From Corynebacterium sp. sy039 (lineage in GTDB: Bacteria > Actinomycetota > Actinomycetes > Mycobacteriales > Mycobacteriaceae), in contig NZ_CP042325.1 in the NCBI RefSeq assembly GCF_007904105.1, positions 496,001 to 560,000 of the forward strand: DNA of 64,000 nucleotides, written 5' to 3'. Position 1 is the stretch's first letter; the number at the start of each line of letters is the position of its first letter. The notes beneath the pieces are model-generated. The model was given only the letters and a program-made list of their open reading frames with translations, had not been told where the DNA came from and made no database searches. Shown here one piece after another: positions 17,233 to 26,141 of the stretch. The position numbers were made by a program, and so were the translations under genes.

Positions 17233-18982
17233 ACATGAAGTAAAACGGATTTTTTCCTGTGTAGTGTCAGCTAGCGTGTTATTATGCAGCGCATGTACTG
17301 CTTTGCCGTCGAATACTGAGCCACAGGTGTTAAGGGATTTTTCTGATTCTGCACAAGATAAAGTTGAAACCCCGATACAAGACCGTGAGCCAGATCTTTT
17401 GGTGCGAGATTTTTTTGTCGCCAATGCGCAACCCACGCAGCAATATCAAAGTGCTCGTGCCTTTTTAACTGAGGACAATGCTTCACGATGGCAACCCAGT
17501 GCCACGGTGTATGTTGTGGATCGGCTAGACGTTAATCTAGCTAGTAATAATCCTGGTCGGGATGCCGCTAATGCTGGGTCAAAGGATTATCTTGCGTATC
17601 AGGTTCAAGGAACGATTGTGGGAACCCTAGGCCCTGGTGGGGGTTTTGTTCCTCGTGATGAAAAATATAGTGATGTTGTTGAACTGAAAAAAGAAAATGG
17701 GCAGTGGAGGATAAATTCTTTACCTACTCGTATTGTGGTAGAGCGTTCTGAACTACGTAATAGATATGCTCAGCATGATCTGTATTTCTTTGACCCCAGT
17801 GGTTCAGTGTTAGTTGCCGATAAGCGGTGGATATATAACACTAATGCCGCTATCGACATGAATTTGCTGTCTCTACTATTGGATGGGGCTTCAGATACTC
17901 TTGCTCCTGGGGTACTCAATGAGGTTCCCAATAGTGCTTATTTTGCCGGAGTAAAAGACGGCGCCTATGCCTTTACTGGTGTGTCTTCGTTACGTAAAGA
18001 TGCACAGCGACGGCTTGCCGCACAAATTGTATGGACTCTCGCTGCAGCCAGTGTCCCTGGTCCGTATCATTTATCTTTCGACGGTACTCAGGTGACGGCA
18101 CCAAACTCAACAGCAGTGGAGCTTACTGTAGAGGATTATCCAGAGTATAACCCTCAGGCATCTCGTAGGTCAGTGGGGACAGTATATGCGTTGAGCAGAG
18201 GGCGGCTTACTCGCATTTATCAAGGGCGTTTAGATCCTGTCCCTGGTCAATTTGGTTATATGGAAAATATCGAAAGTGCGGATATTGCCACTGAAAAAAA
18301 CCTGGTTGTTGCAGTAACTGCTAGTGGAGCCGGGGCGTCGAAAGCCTCTCAACTTATGCTTTCGACGCTCAACGGTGAAGCCATTGAATTGCTCCATGCG
18401 CGTAGCCTTACGCGCCCTAGCTTTGAGTATGGTGCCAATAGTTTGTGGACTGTCATAGATGGCACGACGGTGGCACGTATTTCTCGTTCAGCTGATACTG
18501 GTGAGATAGCGCAGACTGAAGTTGATACCAGTGATGTGCCCAATGCGGGGGATCATCTTATTACTTCGCTTCGTCTTTCTTATTCAGGAGTACGAGCGGC
18601 ATTTATCATTGACGGGGCAGTGTATGTGGCAACAGTGTCGCGTCCTAATGCTGGTGAGCGAAAACTGACCAATGTTTATGAATATCTTGGCAAAGATACT
18701 CGTGCAGTAAGTGTGGAATGGGAGCCAGATGGCAGTTTATTGGTAGGCACTGCTGATTCCCAAGCGCCAGTACAGCATGTAGCAGGTGATGGTTCTATCA
18801 CGCAATGGCTATCGACGAGCAATATCATTGCTCCGGTGTCTTCACTGGCTTCTACAGGTGCAACAGTATATGCCTCTGATGCGCGAACTGCACTAGAGCT
18901 TAATAACTCGGATTCGCCTTTTTGGCGTGAAGTACAAGGCTTAGAAGGCACCCAAGGAAAAGTGATTGTGCCACGTTATTAA
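17225..18982 (+). CDS. lpqB: LpqB lipoprotein, MtrB partner
   Basis: A 585-residue lipoprotein with lipobox LCSAC, the lipid-bearing Cys at 24. The N-terminal half contains an NTF2-like region (DFFVANAQPTQQYQSARAFLT) and a GerMN-type domain; the C-terminal half reads as a beta-propeller. LpqB interacts with the extracellular domain of MtrB and modulates MtrA phosphorylation in mycobacteria. I chose ATG 17225, with AGAGG 9 bases before it; it overlaps the mtrB end in another frame, indicating tight coupling. The TTG at 17216 is less likely. Confidence 0.93.
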   Translation: MNRHEVKRIFSCVVSASVLLCSACTALPSNTEPQVLRDFSDSAQDKVETPIQDREPDLLVRDFFVANAQPTQQYQSARAFLTEDNASRWQPSATVYVVDRLDVNLASNNPGRDAANAGSKDYLAYQVQGTIVGTLGPGGGFVPRDEKYSDVVELKKENGQWRINSLPTRIVVERSELRNRYAQHDLYFFDPSGSVLVADKRWIYNTNAAIDMNLLSLLLDGASDTLAPGVLNEVPNSAYFAGVKDGAYAFTGVSSLRKDAQRRLAAQIVWTLAAASVPGPYHLSFDGTQVTAPNSTAVELTVEDYPEYNPQASRRSVGTVYALSRGRLTRIYQGRLDPVPGQFGYMENIESADIATEKNLVVAVTASGAGASKASQLMLSTLNGEAIELLHARSLTRPSFEYGANSLWTVIDGTTVARISRSADTGEIAQTEVDTSDVPNAGDHLITSLRLSYSGVRAAFIIDGAVYVATVSRPNAGERKLTNVYEYLGKDTRAVSVEWEPDGSLLVGTADSQAPVQHVAGDGSITQWLSTSNIIAPVSSLASTGATVYASDARTALELNNSDSPFWREVQGLEGTQGKVIVPRY

Positions 18983-19000
18983 CTGCTATCATAAGCGGTT

Positions 19001-19648
19001 ATGCAGGGGGCTTTTCGGGAATTACTTTTTCCATGTAATTGTGCAGGTTGTGGTGCTGCTGGTTATCGCTTATGTGCGCATTGTGCAATACATTTGCGGC
19101 AACCGCCACAGCGGATAAGCGCAAAAATCTATTCGCATATACCACTATGGTCTTTGGGTGCCTATGGTGGGGCGCGTAGGAAAATTATTATCGCCACTAA
19201 AGAACGAAACCGGCGAGATATGATTGCGCCCCTTGGTGCCATGCTTGCTAGTGCAGTGTCTTATCTCATTGCGCAGGGTGAGGTAGAGGAGGATATTGTG
19301 CTTGTGCCTGCGCCGACGAGTCGTCGTTCTGCATTAAAACGTGGTGGTGATCCTGTTACTCGGGTATGTCAGCGTACTCCTTTTCCAGTCGCCAATCTTA
19401 TTGAACATAGAGCAGGGGTGCGTGATTCAGTGGGGTTAAGTATGCGGCAGCGTCATACAAATATGATCGGTGCTGTAGTGCCGACTCCTACAGCAGTACG
19501 CTTGCATACTGCTGGTGGGTTGAGTGGTTTTAGTGTTTTGCTTATCGACGACATCCTCACCACAGGGGCAACCTTAGCTGCTTCGACGGCGGTACTTAGT
19601 GCTATGGGAGTGAAGATTCGTGGTGGTTTGGCGTGGGCACATGCTTGA
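19001..19648 (+). CDS. ComF-family phosphoribosyltransferase-like protein
   Basis: A 215-residue protein with two Cys pairs at the start (FPCNCAGCGAAGYRLCAHCA), forming the zinc finger of ComF/GntX proteins, and the PRPP-binding loop VLLIDDILTTGATL near residue 180. ComF proteins are associated with DNA uptake in other bacteria; in actinobacteria without known competence the substrate and role are unknown. It corresponds to Rv3242c, lying between lpqB and hpf. It begins 18 bp after lpqB and probably shares its transcript. Confidence 0.88.
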   Translation: MQGAFRELLFPCNCAGCGAAGYRLCAHCAIHLRQPPQRISAKIYSHIPLWSLGAYGGARRKIIIATKERNRRDMIAPLGAMLASAVSYLIAQGEVEEDIVLVPAPTSRRSALKRGGDPVTRVCQRTPFPVANLIEHRAGVRDSVGLSMRQRHTNMIGAVVPTPTAVRLHTAGGLSGFSVLLIDDILTTGATLAASTAVLSAMGVKIRGGLAWAHA

Positions 19649-19659
19649 TTCTTGTGCGC

Positions 19660-19691
19660 AATAGGCAAATAGGCAAAAAGGCAAATAGGCA
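19660..19691. repeat. Four tandem 8-bp repeats (AATAGGCA)
   Basis: Units AATAGGCA, AATAGGCA, AAAAGGCA and AATAGGCA run head to tail just after the ComF gene and 145 bp before hpf. It is a short microsatellite in a non-coding spot. Such arrays can vary by replication slippage; no function is implied by position alone. Confidence 0.8.
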
Positions 19692-19836
19692 TAGGTATCG
19701 CGAAAAGTTCATGCTTATTGTCTCAAAGGGGAGTAGGGTAGAAGTACAGGTTAATTCCATTTAGCCATCATGTGAATAATGAGGCAGTTTGATGTTTCTT
19801 ATCTGCGTGATGGTGCTCTAAGAGGAAGGTACAGTC

Positions 19837-20490
19837 ATGGTTACACCTGCTCATCATGAGTCACTGAGTCCAGAAGTTAAAGTTACTATCACTGGACGCA
19901 ATGTGGAAGTTCCAGAGCATTTTGCTGAGCGTGTGCACGCTAAACTTGCCAAAATTGCACGTTTGGATTCAACGCTGACATTCTTCCACGTGGAATTACA
20001 ACATGAACCAAATCCACGGCGTGCTGATGAAAGTGATCGCATCCAAATTACTGCCACTGGAAAAGGTCATGTTGCTCGTTCTGAGGCTAAAGAGGATAGC
20101 TTTTATGCAGCTTTAGAAACGGCACTTTCTCGTATGGAGCGCTCTTTGCGTAAGGTAAAGGCTCGTCGTTCGATTTCTCTTTCTGGCCATCGTGCCCCAA
20201 AGAGCACAGGAGAGATTGCTGCTGATTTAGTGCATGAGGCGCAGCAAGCACAGCAGCAAGGTCAATATGATGTTGATCCTTATGCCGATAAAGTCGAAGA
20301 TATTATTCCTGGGCAGATTGTCCGTAGAAAAGAGCACTCTGCTACCCCGATGAGCGTCGATGATGCTTTGAGTGAGATGGAACTTGTGGGGCACGATTTC
20401 TATTTATTTGTTAATGAGGAAAATGGTCGCCCATCTGTGGTTTATCGTCGTCATGCGTATGACTATGGTTTGATTACCTTAAGCGAATAG
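19837..20490 (+). CDS. hpf: Long-form ribosome hibernation promoting factor
   Basis: A 217-residue long HPF. The N-terminal domain (about 14-115) is the S30AE/YfiA fold that binds the decoding centre of the 30S subunit (VTITGRNVEVPEHFAERVHAKL), then a linker, then the C-terminal dimerisation domain at about 165-215 (DALSEMELVGHDFYLFVNEE, SVVYRRHAYDYGLI) that pairs ribosomes into 100S particles. It acts in stationary phase or stress. It has a strong GGAAGG-like ribosome site (AGAGGAAGGT) 8 bases before the ATG. A hairpin terminator follows, separating it from secA. Confidence 0.94.
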   Translation: MVTPAHHESLSPEVKVTITGRNVEVPEHFAERVHAKLAKIARLDSTLTFFHVELQHEPNPRRADESDRIQITATGKGHVARSEAKEDSFYAALETALSRMERSLRKVKARRSISLSGHRAPKSTGEIAADLVHEAQQAQQQGQYDVDPYADKVEDIIPGQIVRRKEHSATPMSVDDALSEMELVGHDFYLFVNEENGRPSVVYRRHAYDYGLITLSE

Positions 20491-20507
20491 GGCTGATATA
20501 GCTCGGA

Positions 20508-20555
20508 ATATCCTCAGCTAGCGCAGATTTTATTGTCTAGCTGAGGTATATTTTT
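20508..20555 (+). terminator. Rho-independent terminator after hpf
   Basis: CCTCAGCTAG (20512-20521) pairs perfectly with CTAGCTGAGG (20537-20546), a 10-bp stem with a 15-base AT-rich loop, followed by TATATTTTTGT. It lies 18 bp after the hpf stop. Confidence 0.8.
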
Positions 20556-20691
20556 GTCTGTTGCTTGGGCGATATACGATATAAGCTGATATTGCTTGAT
20601 ATTCACCTATTGTCGCTTTGAGGCGTACAATAGCGACGATAACAACATTACTGTCAATAAATACAATTGATTTTACGAAGGAATAGCCTAC

Positions 20692-23235
20692 GTGTTTGGA
20701 CTTAGCAAGATGCTCCGTATGGGTGAGGGGCGTGCAATTAAGCGGCTGAAGAAAATTGCCGATGATGTCATTGCGCTTGAGTCGGATTATGCTGAGCTTA
20801 GTGATGAGGAGCTTAAAGCAAAAACTCAAGAGTTTCGTAAGCGCATCGAGGACGGTGAAACTGTCGACGACATCATGCTCGAAGCCTTTGCTGTTGCACG
20901 TGAAGCATCCTGGCGTGTGTTAGAACAAAAGCACTACCATGTTCAGATTATGGGTGGTGCTGCCTTGCATTTCGGTGATGTAGCTGAGATGCGCACTGGT
21001 GAGGGTAAAACTTTGACCTGTGTATTGCCTGCTTATGTTAATGCGTTGGCTGGTAAAGGCGTGCACGTTGTTACGGTTAATGACTACCTTGCTAAGCGTG
21101 ATGCTGAATGGATGGGGCGTGTGCACCGATTCCTTGGGCTAGAAGTGGGTGTCATCTTATCGGAAATATCAGATCCGCAGTTGCGTCGAGAAGCATATAA
21201 AGCGGATATTACGTATGGCACCAATAATGAGTTTGGATTCGATTATTTGCGCGACAACATGGTGCGCAGTCTCGATGATATGGTGCAGCGCGGACATAAT
21301 TACGCTATTGTCGACGAGGTTGACTCCATTCTTATTGATGAGGCGCGTACACCGTTGATCATTTCTGGGCCATCTGATAGCTCATCACAGTGGTACTCAG
21401 TTTTTGCTCAGATTGTGCCTCAGATGAAACAAAATACCCATTATGATGTTGATACTCGCAAACGTACCGTAGGTATTAAAGAAGAGGGCGTTGCTTTTGT
21501 AGAAGATCAGCTTGGTATTGATAACCTTTATTCACCAGAGCATTCGCAATTGGTTAGCTATCTTAATAATGCGATTAAAGCTAAAGAGCTTTTCGCCCGA
21601 GATAAAGACTATTTGGTGCGCGGTGGCGAGGTTCTCATTATTGATGAGTTCAACGGTCGTGTTCTAGAAGGTCGTCGCTATAACGAAGGTATGCACCAGG
21701 CCATTGAGGCAAAAGAAGGTGTAGAGATCAAGAATGAAAACCAAACACTGGCGACGATCACCCTGCAAAATTACTTCCGTCTTTATGACAAACTCGCTGG
21801 TATGACGGGTACTGCAGAAACTGAGGCTGCGGAGCTGCACCAGATTTACAAACTCAATGTGTTGCCAATTCCAACGCATAAGCCGTCGCAGCGTGAGGAT
21901 CTTACCGACTTGGTCTATAAGACTCAGGAAGCGAAGTTTGCTGCGGTTGTTGATGATATTGCAGAGCGTTCTGCCAAAGGACAGCCAGTGCTTGTTGGTA
22001 CTACGTCGGTAGAGCGTTCTGAGTATCTTTCTAAGTTGCTTAAGCGTCGTGGTATTGCGCACAATGTGCTTAATGCAAAATATCACGAGCAAGAGGCGCA
22101 GATCATTGCGAAGGCTGGTTTGCCAGGTGCTGTTACTGTAGCTACTAATATGGCTGGTCGTGGTACCGATATTGTACTTGGTGGTAACCCAGAAACCATT
22201 GCTGATCTTAACTTGCGTGAGCGTGGTTTGGATCCGGTCAATACTCCTGAAGAATACCAAGAAGCATGGAGCGAGGAAGTCGCTAAGGTTACTGCCAAGG
22301 GTGCTCAAGCTGCTGAAGAAGTACGCGAAGCAGGCGGACTCTATGTTCTTGGTACGGAGCGTCATGAATCCCGTCGTATTGATAATCAGTTGCGTGGTCG
22401 TTCTGGTAGGCAAGGTGACCCTGGGGTAACGCGTTTCTACTTATCGATGCGCGATCCACTCATGTTGCGTTTTGGTGGTTCCATGGAAAGCATGATGAAC
22501 CGCTTGAATGTCCCAGATAATGTGCCTATTGAGGCAAAGCTGGTTACTACGACGATCAAGAATGTTCAGGCTCAGGTAGAAAACCAAAACTTTGAGGCTC
22601 GTAAGAATGTGCTCAAATATGATGAGGTTATGAATGAGCAGCGCAAAGTTATTTATCGGGAGCGTCGTGCCATTCTAGAATCGGCTGATATTGCTAGCAA
22701 CATTCAGCATATGATTGACGACACCATCAATGCTTATATTGATGCTGAGACTGCTACCGGCTATGCCGAGGATTGGGATATGACTTCCCTCTGGCACGCC
22801 CTTGAGGCGCTTTATGGTCCAACAGTAAGCGCACAAGAGCTTATCGACGGTACCGAATATGGCAGTGCTGGTGAGCTTAGCGCAGAGCAATTGCGTGAAG
22901 CGATCCTTAAAGATGCACACGAGCAATATGATGCAATGGAAGCGCAGGTCAATGCCATTGGCGGCGATAATCGTATGCGCGAGCTGGAGCGTTTGATGAT
23001 TCTGCCAGTTATTGACCAGAAGTGGCGAGAGCACCTGTATGAGATGGACTATCTCAAAGAGGGCATTGGTTTGCGTGCTATGGCACAGCGTGACCCATTG
23101 GTGGAATACCAAAAAGAGGGTGGCGATATGTTCAATGCGATGAAAGATAGCATTAAAGAAGAAACTGTGCGCCAGCTTTTCTTGTTGCGGAAGCAATTTG
23201 CTGAGCAACCTGCCCCAGCATCAGCTGAGGCTTGA
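20692..23235 (+). CDS. secA: SecA1 preprotein translocase ATPase
   Basis: An 847-residue SecA, the motor of the general secretion pathway at SecYEG. Walker A is [10 protein letters not shown] near residues 99-108, the DEAD motif is [10 protein letters not shown], the second nucleotide-binding fold includes [15 protein letters not shown] and [11 protein letters not shown], and the helical scaffold/wing domain follows. The C-terminal Cys/His zinc tail that binds SecB is absent (ends PAPASAEA), as usual for actinobacterial SecA1. The start is GTG 20692 with GAAGGA 9 bases before. Confidence 0.97.
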   Translation: MFGLSKMLRMGEGRAIKRLKKIADDVIALESDYAELSDEELKAKTQEFRKRIEDGETVDDIMLEAFAVAREASWRVLEQKHYHVQIMGGAALHFGDVAEMRTGEGKTLTCVLPAYVNALAGKGVHVVTVNDYLAKRDAEWMGRVHRFLGLEVGVILSEISDPQLRREAYKADITYGTNNEFGFDYLRDNMVRSLDDMVQRGHNYAIVDEVDSILIDEARTPLIISGPSDSSSQWYSVFAQIVPQMKQNTHYDVDTRKRTVGIKEEGVAFVEDQLGIDNLYSPEHSQLVSYLNNAIKAKELFARDKDYLVRGGEVLIIDEFNGRVLEGRRYNEGMHQAIEAKEGVEIKNENQTLATITLQNYFRLYDKLAGMTGTAETEAAELHQIYKLNVLPIPTHKPSQREDLTDLVYKTQEAKFAAVVDDIAERSAKGQPVLVGTTSVERSEYLSKLLKRRGIAHNVLNAKYHEQEAQIIAKAGLPGAVTVATNMAGRGTDIVLGGNPETIADLNLRERGLDPVNTPEEYQEAWSEEVAKVTAKGAQAAEEVREAGGLYVLGTERHESRRIDNQLRGRSGRQGDPGVTRFYLSMRDPLMLRFGGSMESMMNRLNVPDNVPIEAKLVTTTIKNVQAQVENQNFEARKNVLKYDEVMNEQRKVIYRERRAILESADIASNIQHMIDDTINAYIDAETATGYAEDWDMTSLWHALEALYGPTVSAQELIDGTEYGSAGELSAEQLREAILKDAHEQYDAMEAQVNAIGGDNRMRELERLMILPVIDQKWREHLYEMDYLKEGIGLRAMAQRDPLVEYQKEGGDMFNAMKDSIKEETVRQLFLLRKQFAEQPAPASAEA

Positions 23236-23290
23236 GACTGAGGCTTGAGGCTTAGTGGGCAAAAATTAGATGAGTAGCGTCGCGATGGCG

Positions 23291-23749
23291 TTAGAGAATA
23301 TCTAATTGTTGGACTTGGAGTCCAAATAGCGCATCTTTTATCAGAGCCAGATAGGCGTAGGCCTTCTGGCTCTTTATATGTATCACCGTTCCGTAGGCTT
23401 GAAAAGTGTCGGGTGATATTTCGCGAAAGCGAATAGAGACGATCCCGATTGGTCCAGGTGTTAGTATCTTGTTCGGGCCAGGTGTGGTGGATAAGCGTCT
23501 AATGGCGGGGCTAAAACGCTTGGTGTTCAGACTATGCGCTGGTCTGAGGCCAAAAGCTGCGGCAAGACTTGTGTGAGTGAGGGCATAGATTTCTTGTTTG
23601 CGTTGTGCAGTAAGGTGCTTATGTATTGTTGCTATACCCGTAGTGGTTGTGTGTTCCGGCAGCCTAGTGGTTTGTTCTAGTTTCAGTAAAAATCTTGTTC
23701 CTGGCATCGGAACGAGTTGTTTTTCGTGACGAGAAGATGCACAAAGCAT
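23291..23749 (-). CDS. Rv3235-like conserved actinobacterial protein
   Basis: A 152-residue basic protein with a C-terminal half (PGPIGIVSIRFREISPDTFQAYGTVIHIK onward to the end) resembling the Rv3235 family found near secA in actinobacteria. It has no signal peptide or membrane segment in this form. The frame is open to 23827, but AAGGA lies 8 bases before ATG 23749, which I take as the start; 23707 (MPGTRF) is another option. Function is unknown. Confidence 0.6.
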   Translation of the reverse strand: MLCASSRHEKQLVPMPGTRFLLKLEQTTRLPEHTTTTGIATIHKHLTAQRKQEIYALTHTSLAAAFGLRPAHSLNTKRFSPAIRRLSTTPGPNKILTPGPIGIVSIRFREISPDTFQAYGTVIHIKSQKAYAYLALIKDALFGLQVQQLDIL

Positions 23750-23899
23750 AGAAAACATCCTTGAGGAAAGAATCTCAAGGCAAGTGACGCTACAATAAAT
23801 AATAAATATAGAGCATTTGTATAGCAATTGTATGGCGGTCTATGGAAAAATGAATGCCGCCAAAACAGATTTTGAGAAAAGGTGAGGTGCAGCCAAGAC

Positions 23900-24307
23900 A
23901 TGCGTGGCTTGATTGTTGATTACGTAGGTGTGTTAGATGGCAGTGATGAGGATCAGCGTCGGTGGCGCCATCTTTTAGAGGCTGCTCGAGCTAATGGTGT
24001 TGCCTTGGCTGTGCTTTCTAATGATCCAGGGGTCAACGCTGATCATATTCGTGTTTTGCAGACGCAGGGACTTGTCGATGCTGTAGTGCTCAGTGGGGAT
24101 ATTGGGGTGGAGAAACCAGAGAAAGAGGCATTCCAGGCAGCTGCTGATGCTCTTGAGTTGCCTATGCGTGATTGTGTCATGGTTGATGATTCCATCCTTA
24201 ATGTTCGTGGTGCGGTAGAAGCAGGATTAGTTGGTGTGTATTATCAGCAATTCGATCGTGCAGTGGTAGAGATTACTGGCTTGTTTGGTATTGACAAGGA
24301 GTTTTAG
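23900..24307 (+). CDS. HAD-like hydrolase, small, cap-less
   Basis: A 135-residue HAD-superfamily protein. Motif I reads LIVDYVGVLDG, motif II VLSND, motif III the Lys in GVEKPEKEAF, and motif IV VMVDDSILNVRGA. The usual second Asp of motif I (DxD) is Val here, a change also common in HAD members with DYGGVL-type loops, so phosphatase activity is not certain. I preferred ATG 23900 to GTG 23882; both follow AGGTGAGG. The stop overlaps the next GTG start as TAGTG, indicating translational coupling with the DUF6912 gene. Confidence 0.82.
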   Translation: MRGLIVDYVGVLDGSDEDQRRWRHLLEAARANGVALAVLSNDPGVNADHIRVLQTQGLVDAVVLSGDIGVEKPEKEAFQAAADALELPMRDCVMVDDSILNVRGAVEAGLVGVYYQQFDRAVVEITGLFGIDKEF

Positions 24308-24810
24308 TGCGGGTTTATCTTCCAGCTACTTTTTCCATGCTTCGTGAGTTGTCGCAAACGGGAGTGATTCATGCTCGCTCTGGCTATGGTTTTGCGGTAA
24401 CGCCAGCGTTAACTGATTTTTTTGAGTCTGGCACTGAAGAAGAAATCGCAGAGTATGCTTTCGACGAAGCCTCTCGTGCATCTTTGCGACTATTGGCGAT
24501 TGGTGATGACTTCTTCCCGCATCGGCGTGTTGTGGTAAGTGTCGATATTGATGATGGGCGTGTAAGTTTTGTGCCTGATCTCGACGAGGCAGTGCTTAAG
24601 ATTGAGCCAGCGCAGATAGCTGTATCGGATGTTGCTGCGATACATATTGATGTGGAATCAAGTGAGGAAGCAGTAGCCAAAGCGATTGCTGTTATTGATG
24701 AGGCAGATCTTGGTGATGAAGACGCCATGCTGGTAGTGGGCGACGCATTGGATAATTTTTTGGCTTGGTATGACCCTAGCGAATTATCTGCCTTAGTAGA
24801 GTTGTTGTAG
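24307..24810 (+). CDS. DUF6912 (Rv3231c-like) conserved protein
   Basis: A 167-residue protein beginning MRVYLPATFSMLRELSQTG, which matches the conserved actinobacterial family of Rv3231c. It is rich in acidic residues with alternating strands and helices and no signal or membrane segment. No catalytic motif can be named. It starts with GTG overlapping the stop of the HAD gene and is followed 41 bp later by a strong terminator, so it ends this operon. Confidence 0.8.
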   Translation: MRVYLPATFSMLRELSQTGVIHARSGYGFAVTPALTDFFESGTEEEIAEYAFDEASRASLRLLAIGDDFFPHRRVVVSVDIDDGRVSFVPDLDEAVLKIEPAQIAVSDVAAIHIDVESSEEAVAKAIAVIDEADLGDEDAMLVVGDALDNFLAWYDPSELSALVELL

Positions 24811-24851
24811 CACTACTGTGTGTTACCTGGTATCTCGGTAGTTTCTATTTT

Positions 24852-24889
24852 CTCCTAGCTCTTTGTGGCTAGGAGTTTTTATTTTTTCT
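24852..24889 (+). terminator. Rho-independent terminator after the DUF6912 gene
   Basis: CTCCTAGC (24852-24859) pairs with GCTAGGAG (24868-24875), loop TCTTTGTG, followed at once by TTTTTATTTTTTCT. Confidence 0.9.
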
Positions 24890-24930
24890 AGGTGCAGTGG
24901 TGCTGTGCTTTTGCAGTGTGTTTTCAGGAA

Positions 24931-24983
24931 AGTTACCTACTTTAGCGTAACTTATAGACAAGTAACTTACTAAAGCGTAATAT
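24931..24983 (+). promoter_or_regulatory. Promoter with two operator-like direct repeats, reductase/desaturase operon
   Basis: A -35 TAGACA (24955-24960) and -10 TAATAT (24978-24983) are separated by exactly 17 bases. The spacer (AGTAACTTAC then TAAAGCG) belongs to a 20-bp unit at 24961-24980 that repeats, with about five differences, at 24931-24950, a spacing of 30 bp, about three helical turns. Each unit also contains TTAC and GTAA half-sites (for example TTACTAAAGCGTAA). This is the layout of a repressor, perhaps TetR-type, bound over the promoter; the regulator is not in this window. Confidence 0.55.
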
Positions 24984-25023
24984 GAGGCGTTGTTGATGTA
25001 CTCACCAAGAAATGGGGATCACA

Positions 25024-26106
25024 ATGCCCAAAGATGCCTTAGGGAAAATACGTGGTGTGCTCACCAGGCTGACTACGCCATTGTTGCCTGATGATTATTC
25101 AGTATTGGCTAATCCCTTGTGGTCCACCCGGCAATTGCGTGGACGCATAATATCTATCGAACACGATAAGAATGCATCAGATGTGGTGCATATTGCGATT
25201 CAGCCCGGTTGGGCAGTACCTACCACTTTCTATGCAGGGCAATATATTGGCGTTGGCGTCGCTATCAATGGTCGATTTGTGTGGCGAAGTTACTCACTCA
25301 CTAATGCTCCCGTCTTATCTGAGGAAGAAGATAAGAGTGCCCTATTATACATCACGGTTCGAGCAGTAGAAAAAGGCCAGCTTTCTCAGCATTTAGTGGG
25401 CAAGACCCAGCCGGGAACTATTATTCGGCTTCTGGCACCCGCTGGTGATTTTCAGTTAAGCCAGCCACCAGCTCCGAAAATGGCTTTTATCGCAGCAGGT
25501 ACAGGCATTACCCCCATTATTTCTATGTTGCGTACCCTTGCTCGTCGAGGTGATTATGCCCACTGTGATGTCGTGATTGTGTACTCGACAAAAAATAGCC
25601 ATGAGGCACTCTTTGCTACACAAATCCAGGAATTAGCTGACACCTATCCTAGTGTGCACGCCATATTCCATTACACGCAAGAAAAACCACGTCTTCACGC
25701 TCAAGATTATGGCACTCTTATTCCAGATATTGCGCACAGAACTATCTATGCTTGTGGTCCGGCGCATATGCTCAGAGATTTAGAACAGTGGGCTAAGCAA
25801 GAATCTTTATGCCTAAAAACAGAGCATTTTACGCTTGATCGACGATCCGATGCGCAGGGCGGCGTGGTGACTTTCGGACATCGTGGCGCTATCACTACCG
25901 ATGGAGCCACAACAATTCTTGAAGCAGGCGAACAAGCTGGGATAAATATGCCCTTTGGTTGTCGTATGGGACTGTGCCATACCTGCGTGCGGCCATTGCG
26001 CAAAGGGCACGTATTTAATGTGCATACTGGTCATACCCATGAAGCTGGGACACAGATACGTACGTGTGTTTGTGTCGCTGCTGGTGATGTCACTATTGAT
26101 GTCTAA
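25024..26106 (+). CDS. Ferredoxin reductase with C-terminal 2Fe-2S domain (Rv3230c-like)
   Basis: A 360-residue electron-transfer protein. An FAD-binding domain (RSYSLTNAP near the flavin site) is followed by an NAD(P)-binding fold (FIAAGTGITPIISML, CGPAHML) and a plant-type ferredoxin domain with CRMGLCHTC and a later Cys in RTCVC that hold a 2Fe-2S cluster. In M. tuberculosis Rv3230c supplies electrons to the stearoyl desaturase DesA3 (Rv3229c), and a desaturase follows here after 35 bp. GGGGA lies 5 bases before ATG 25024; ATG 25012 in the same frame would add 4 residues. Confidence 0.92.
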   Translation: MPKDALGKIRGVLTRLTTPLLPDDYSVLANPLWSTRQLRGRIISIEHDKNASDVVHIAIQPGWAVPTTFYAGQYIGVGVAINGRFVWRSYSLTNAPVLSEEEDKSALLYITVRAVEKGQLSQHLVGKTQPGTIIRLLAPAGDFQLSQPPAPKMAFIAAGTGITPIISMLRTLARRGDYAHCDVVIVYSTKNSHEALFATQIQELADTYPSVHAIFHYTQEKPRLHAQDYGTLIPDIAHRTIYACGPAHMLRDLEQWAKQESLCLKTEHFTLDRRSDAQGGVVTFGHRGAITTDGATTILEAGEQAGINMPFGCRMGLCHTCVRPLRKGHVFNVHTGHTHEAGTQIRTCVCVAAGDVTIDV

Positions 26107-26141
26107 GAAAAATAATCACTCTGATCGATAAGGACTTTTTA

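Noticed and set aside
21664..22413. 249-codon minus-strand frame inside secA
   Set aside because: It is antisense to a fully conserved secA and has no recognisable domain.
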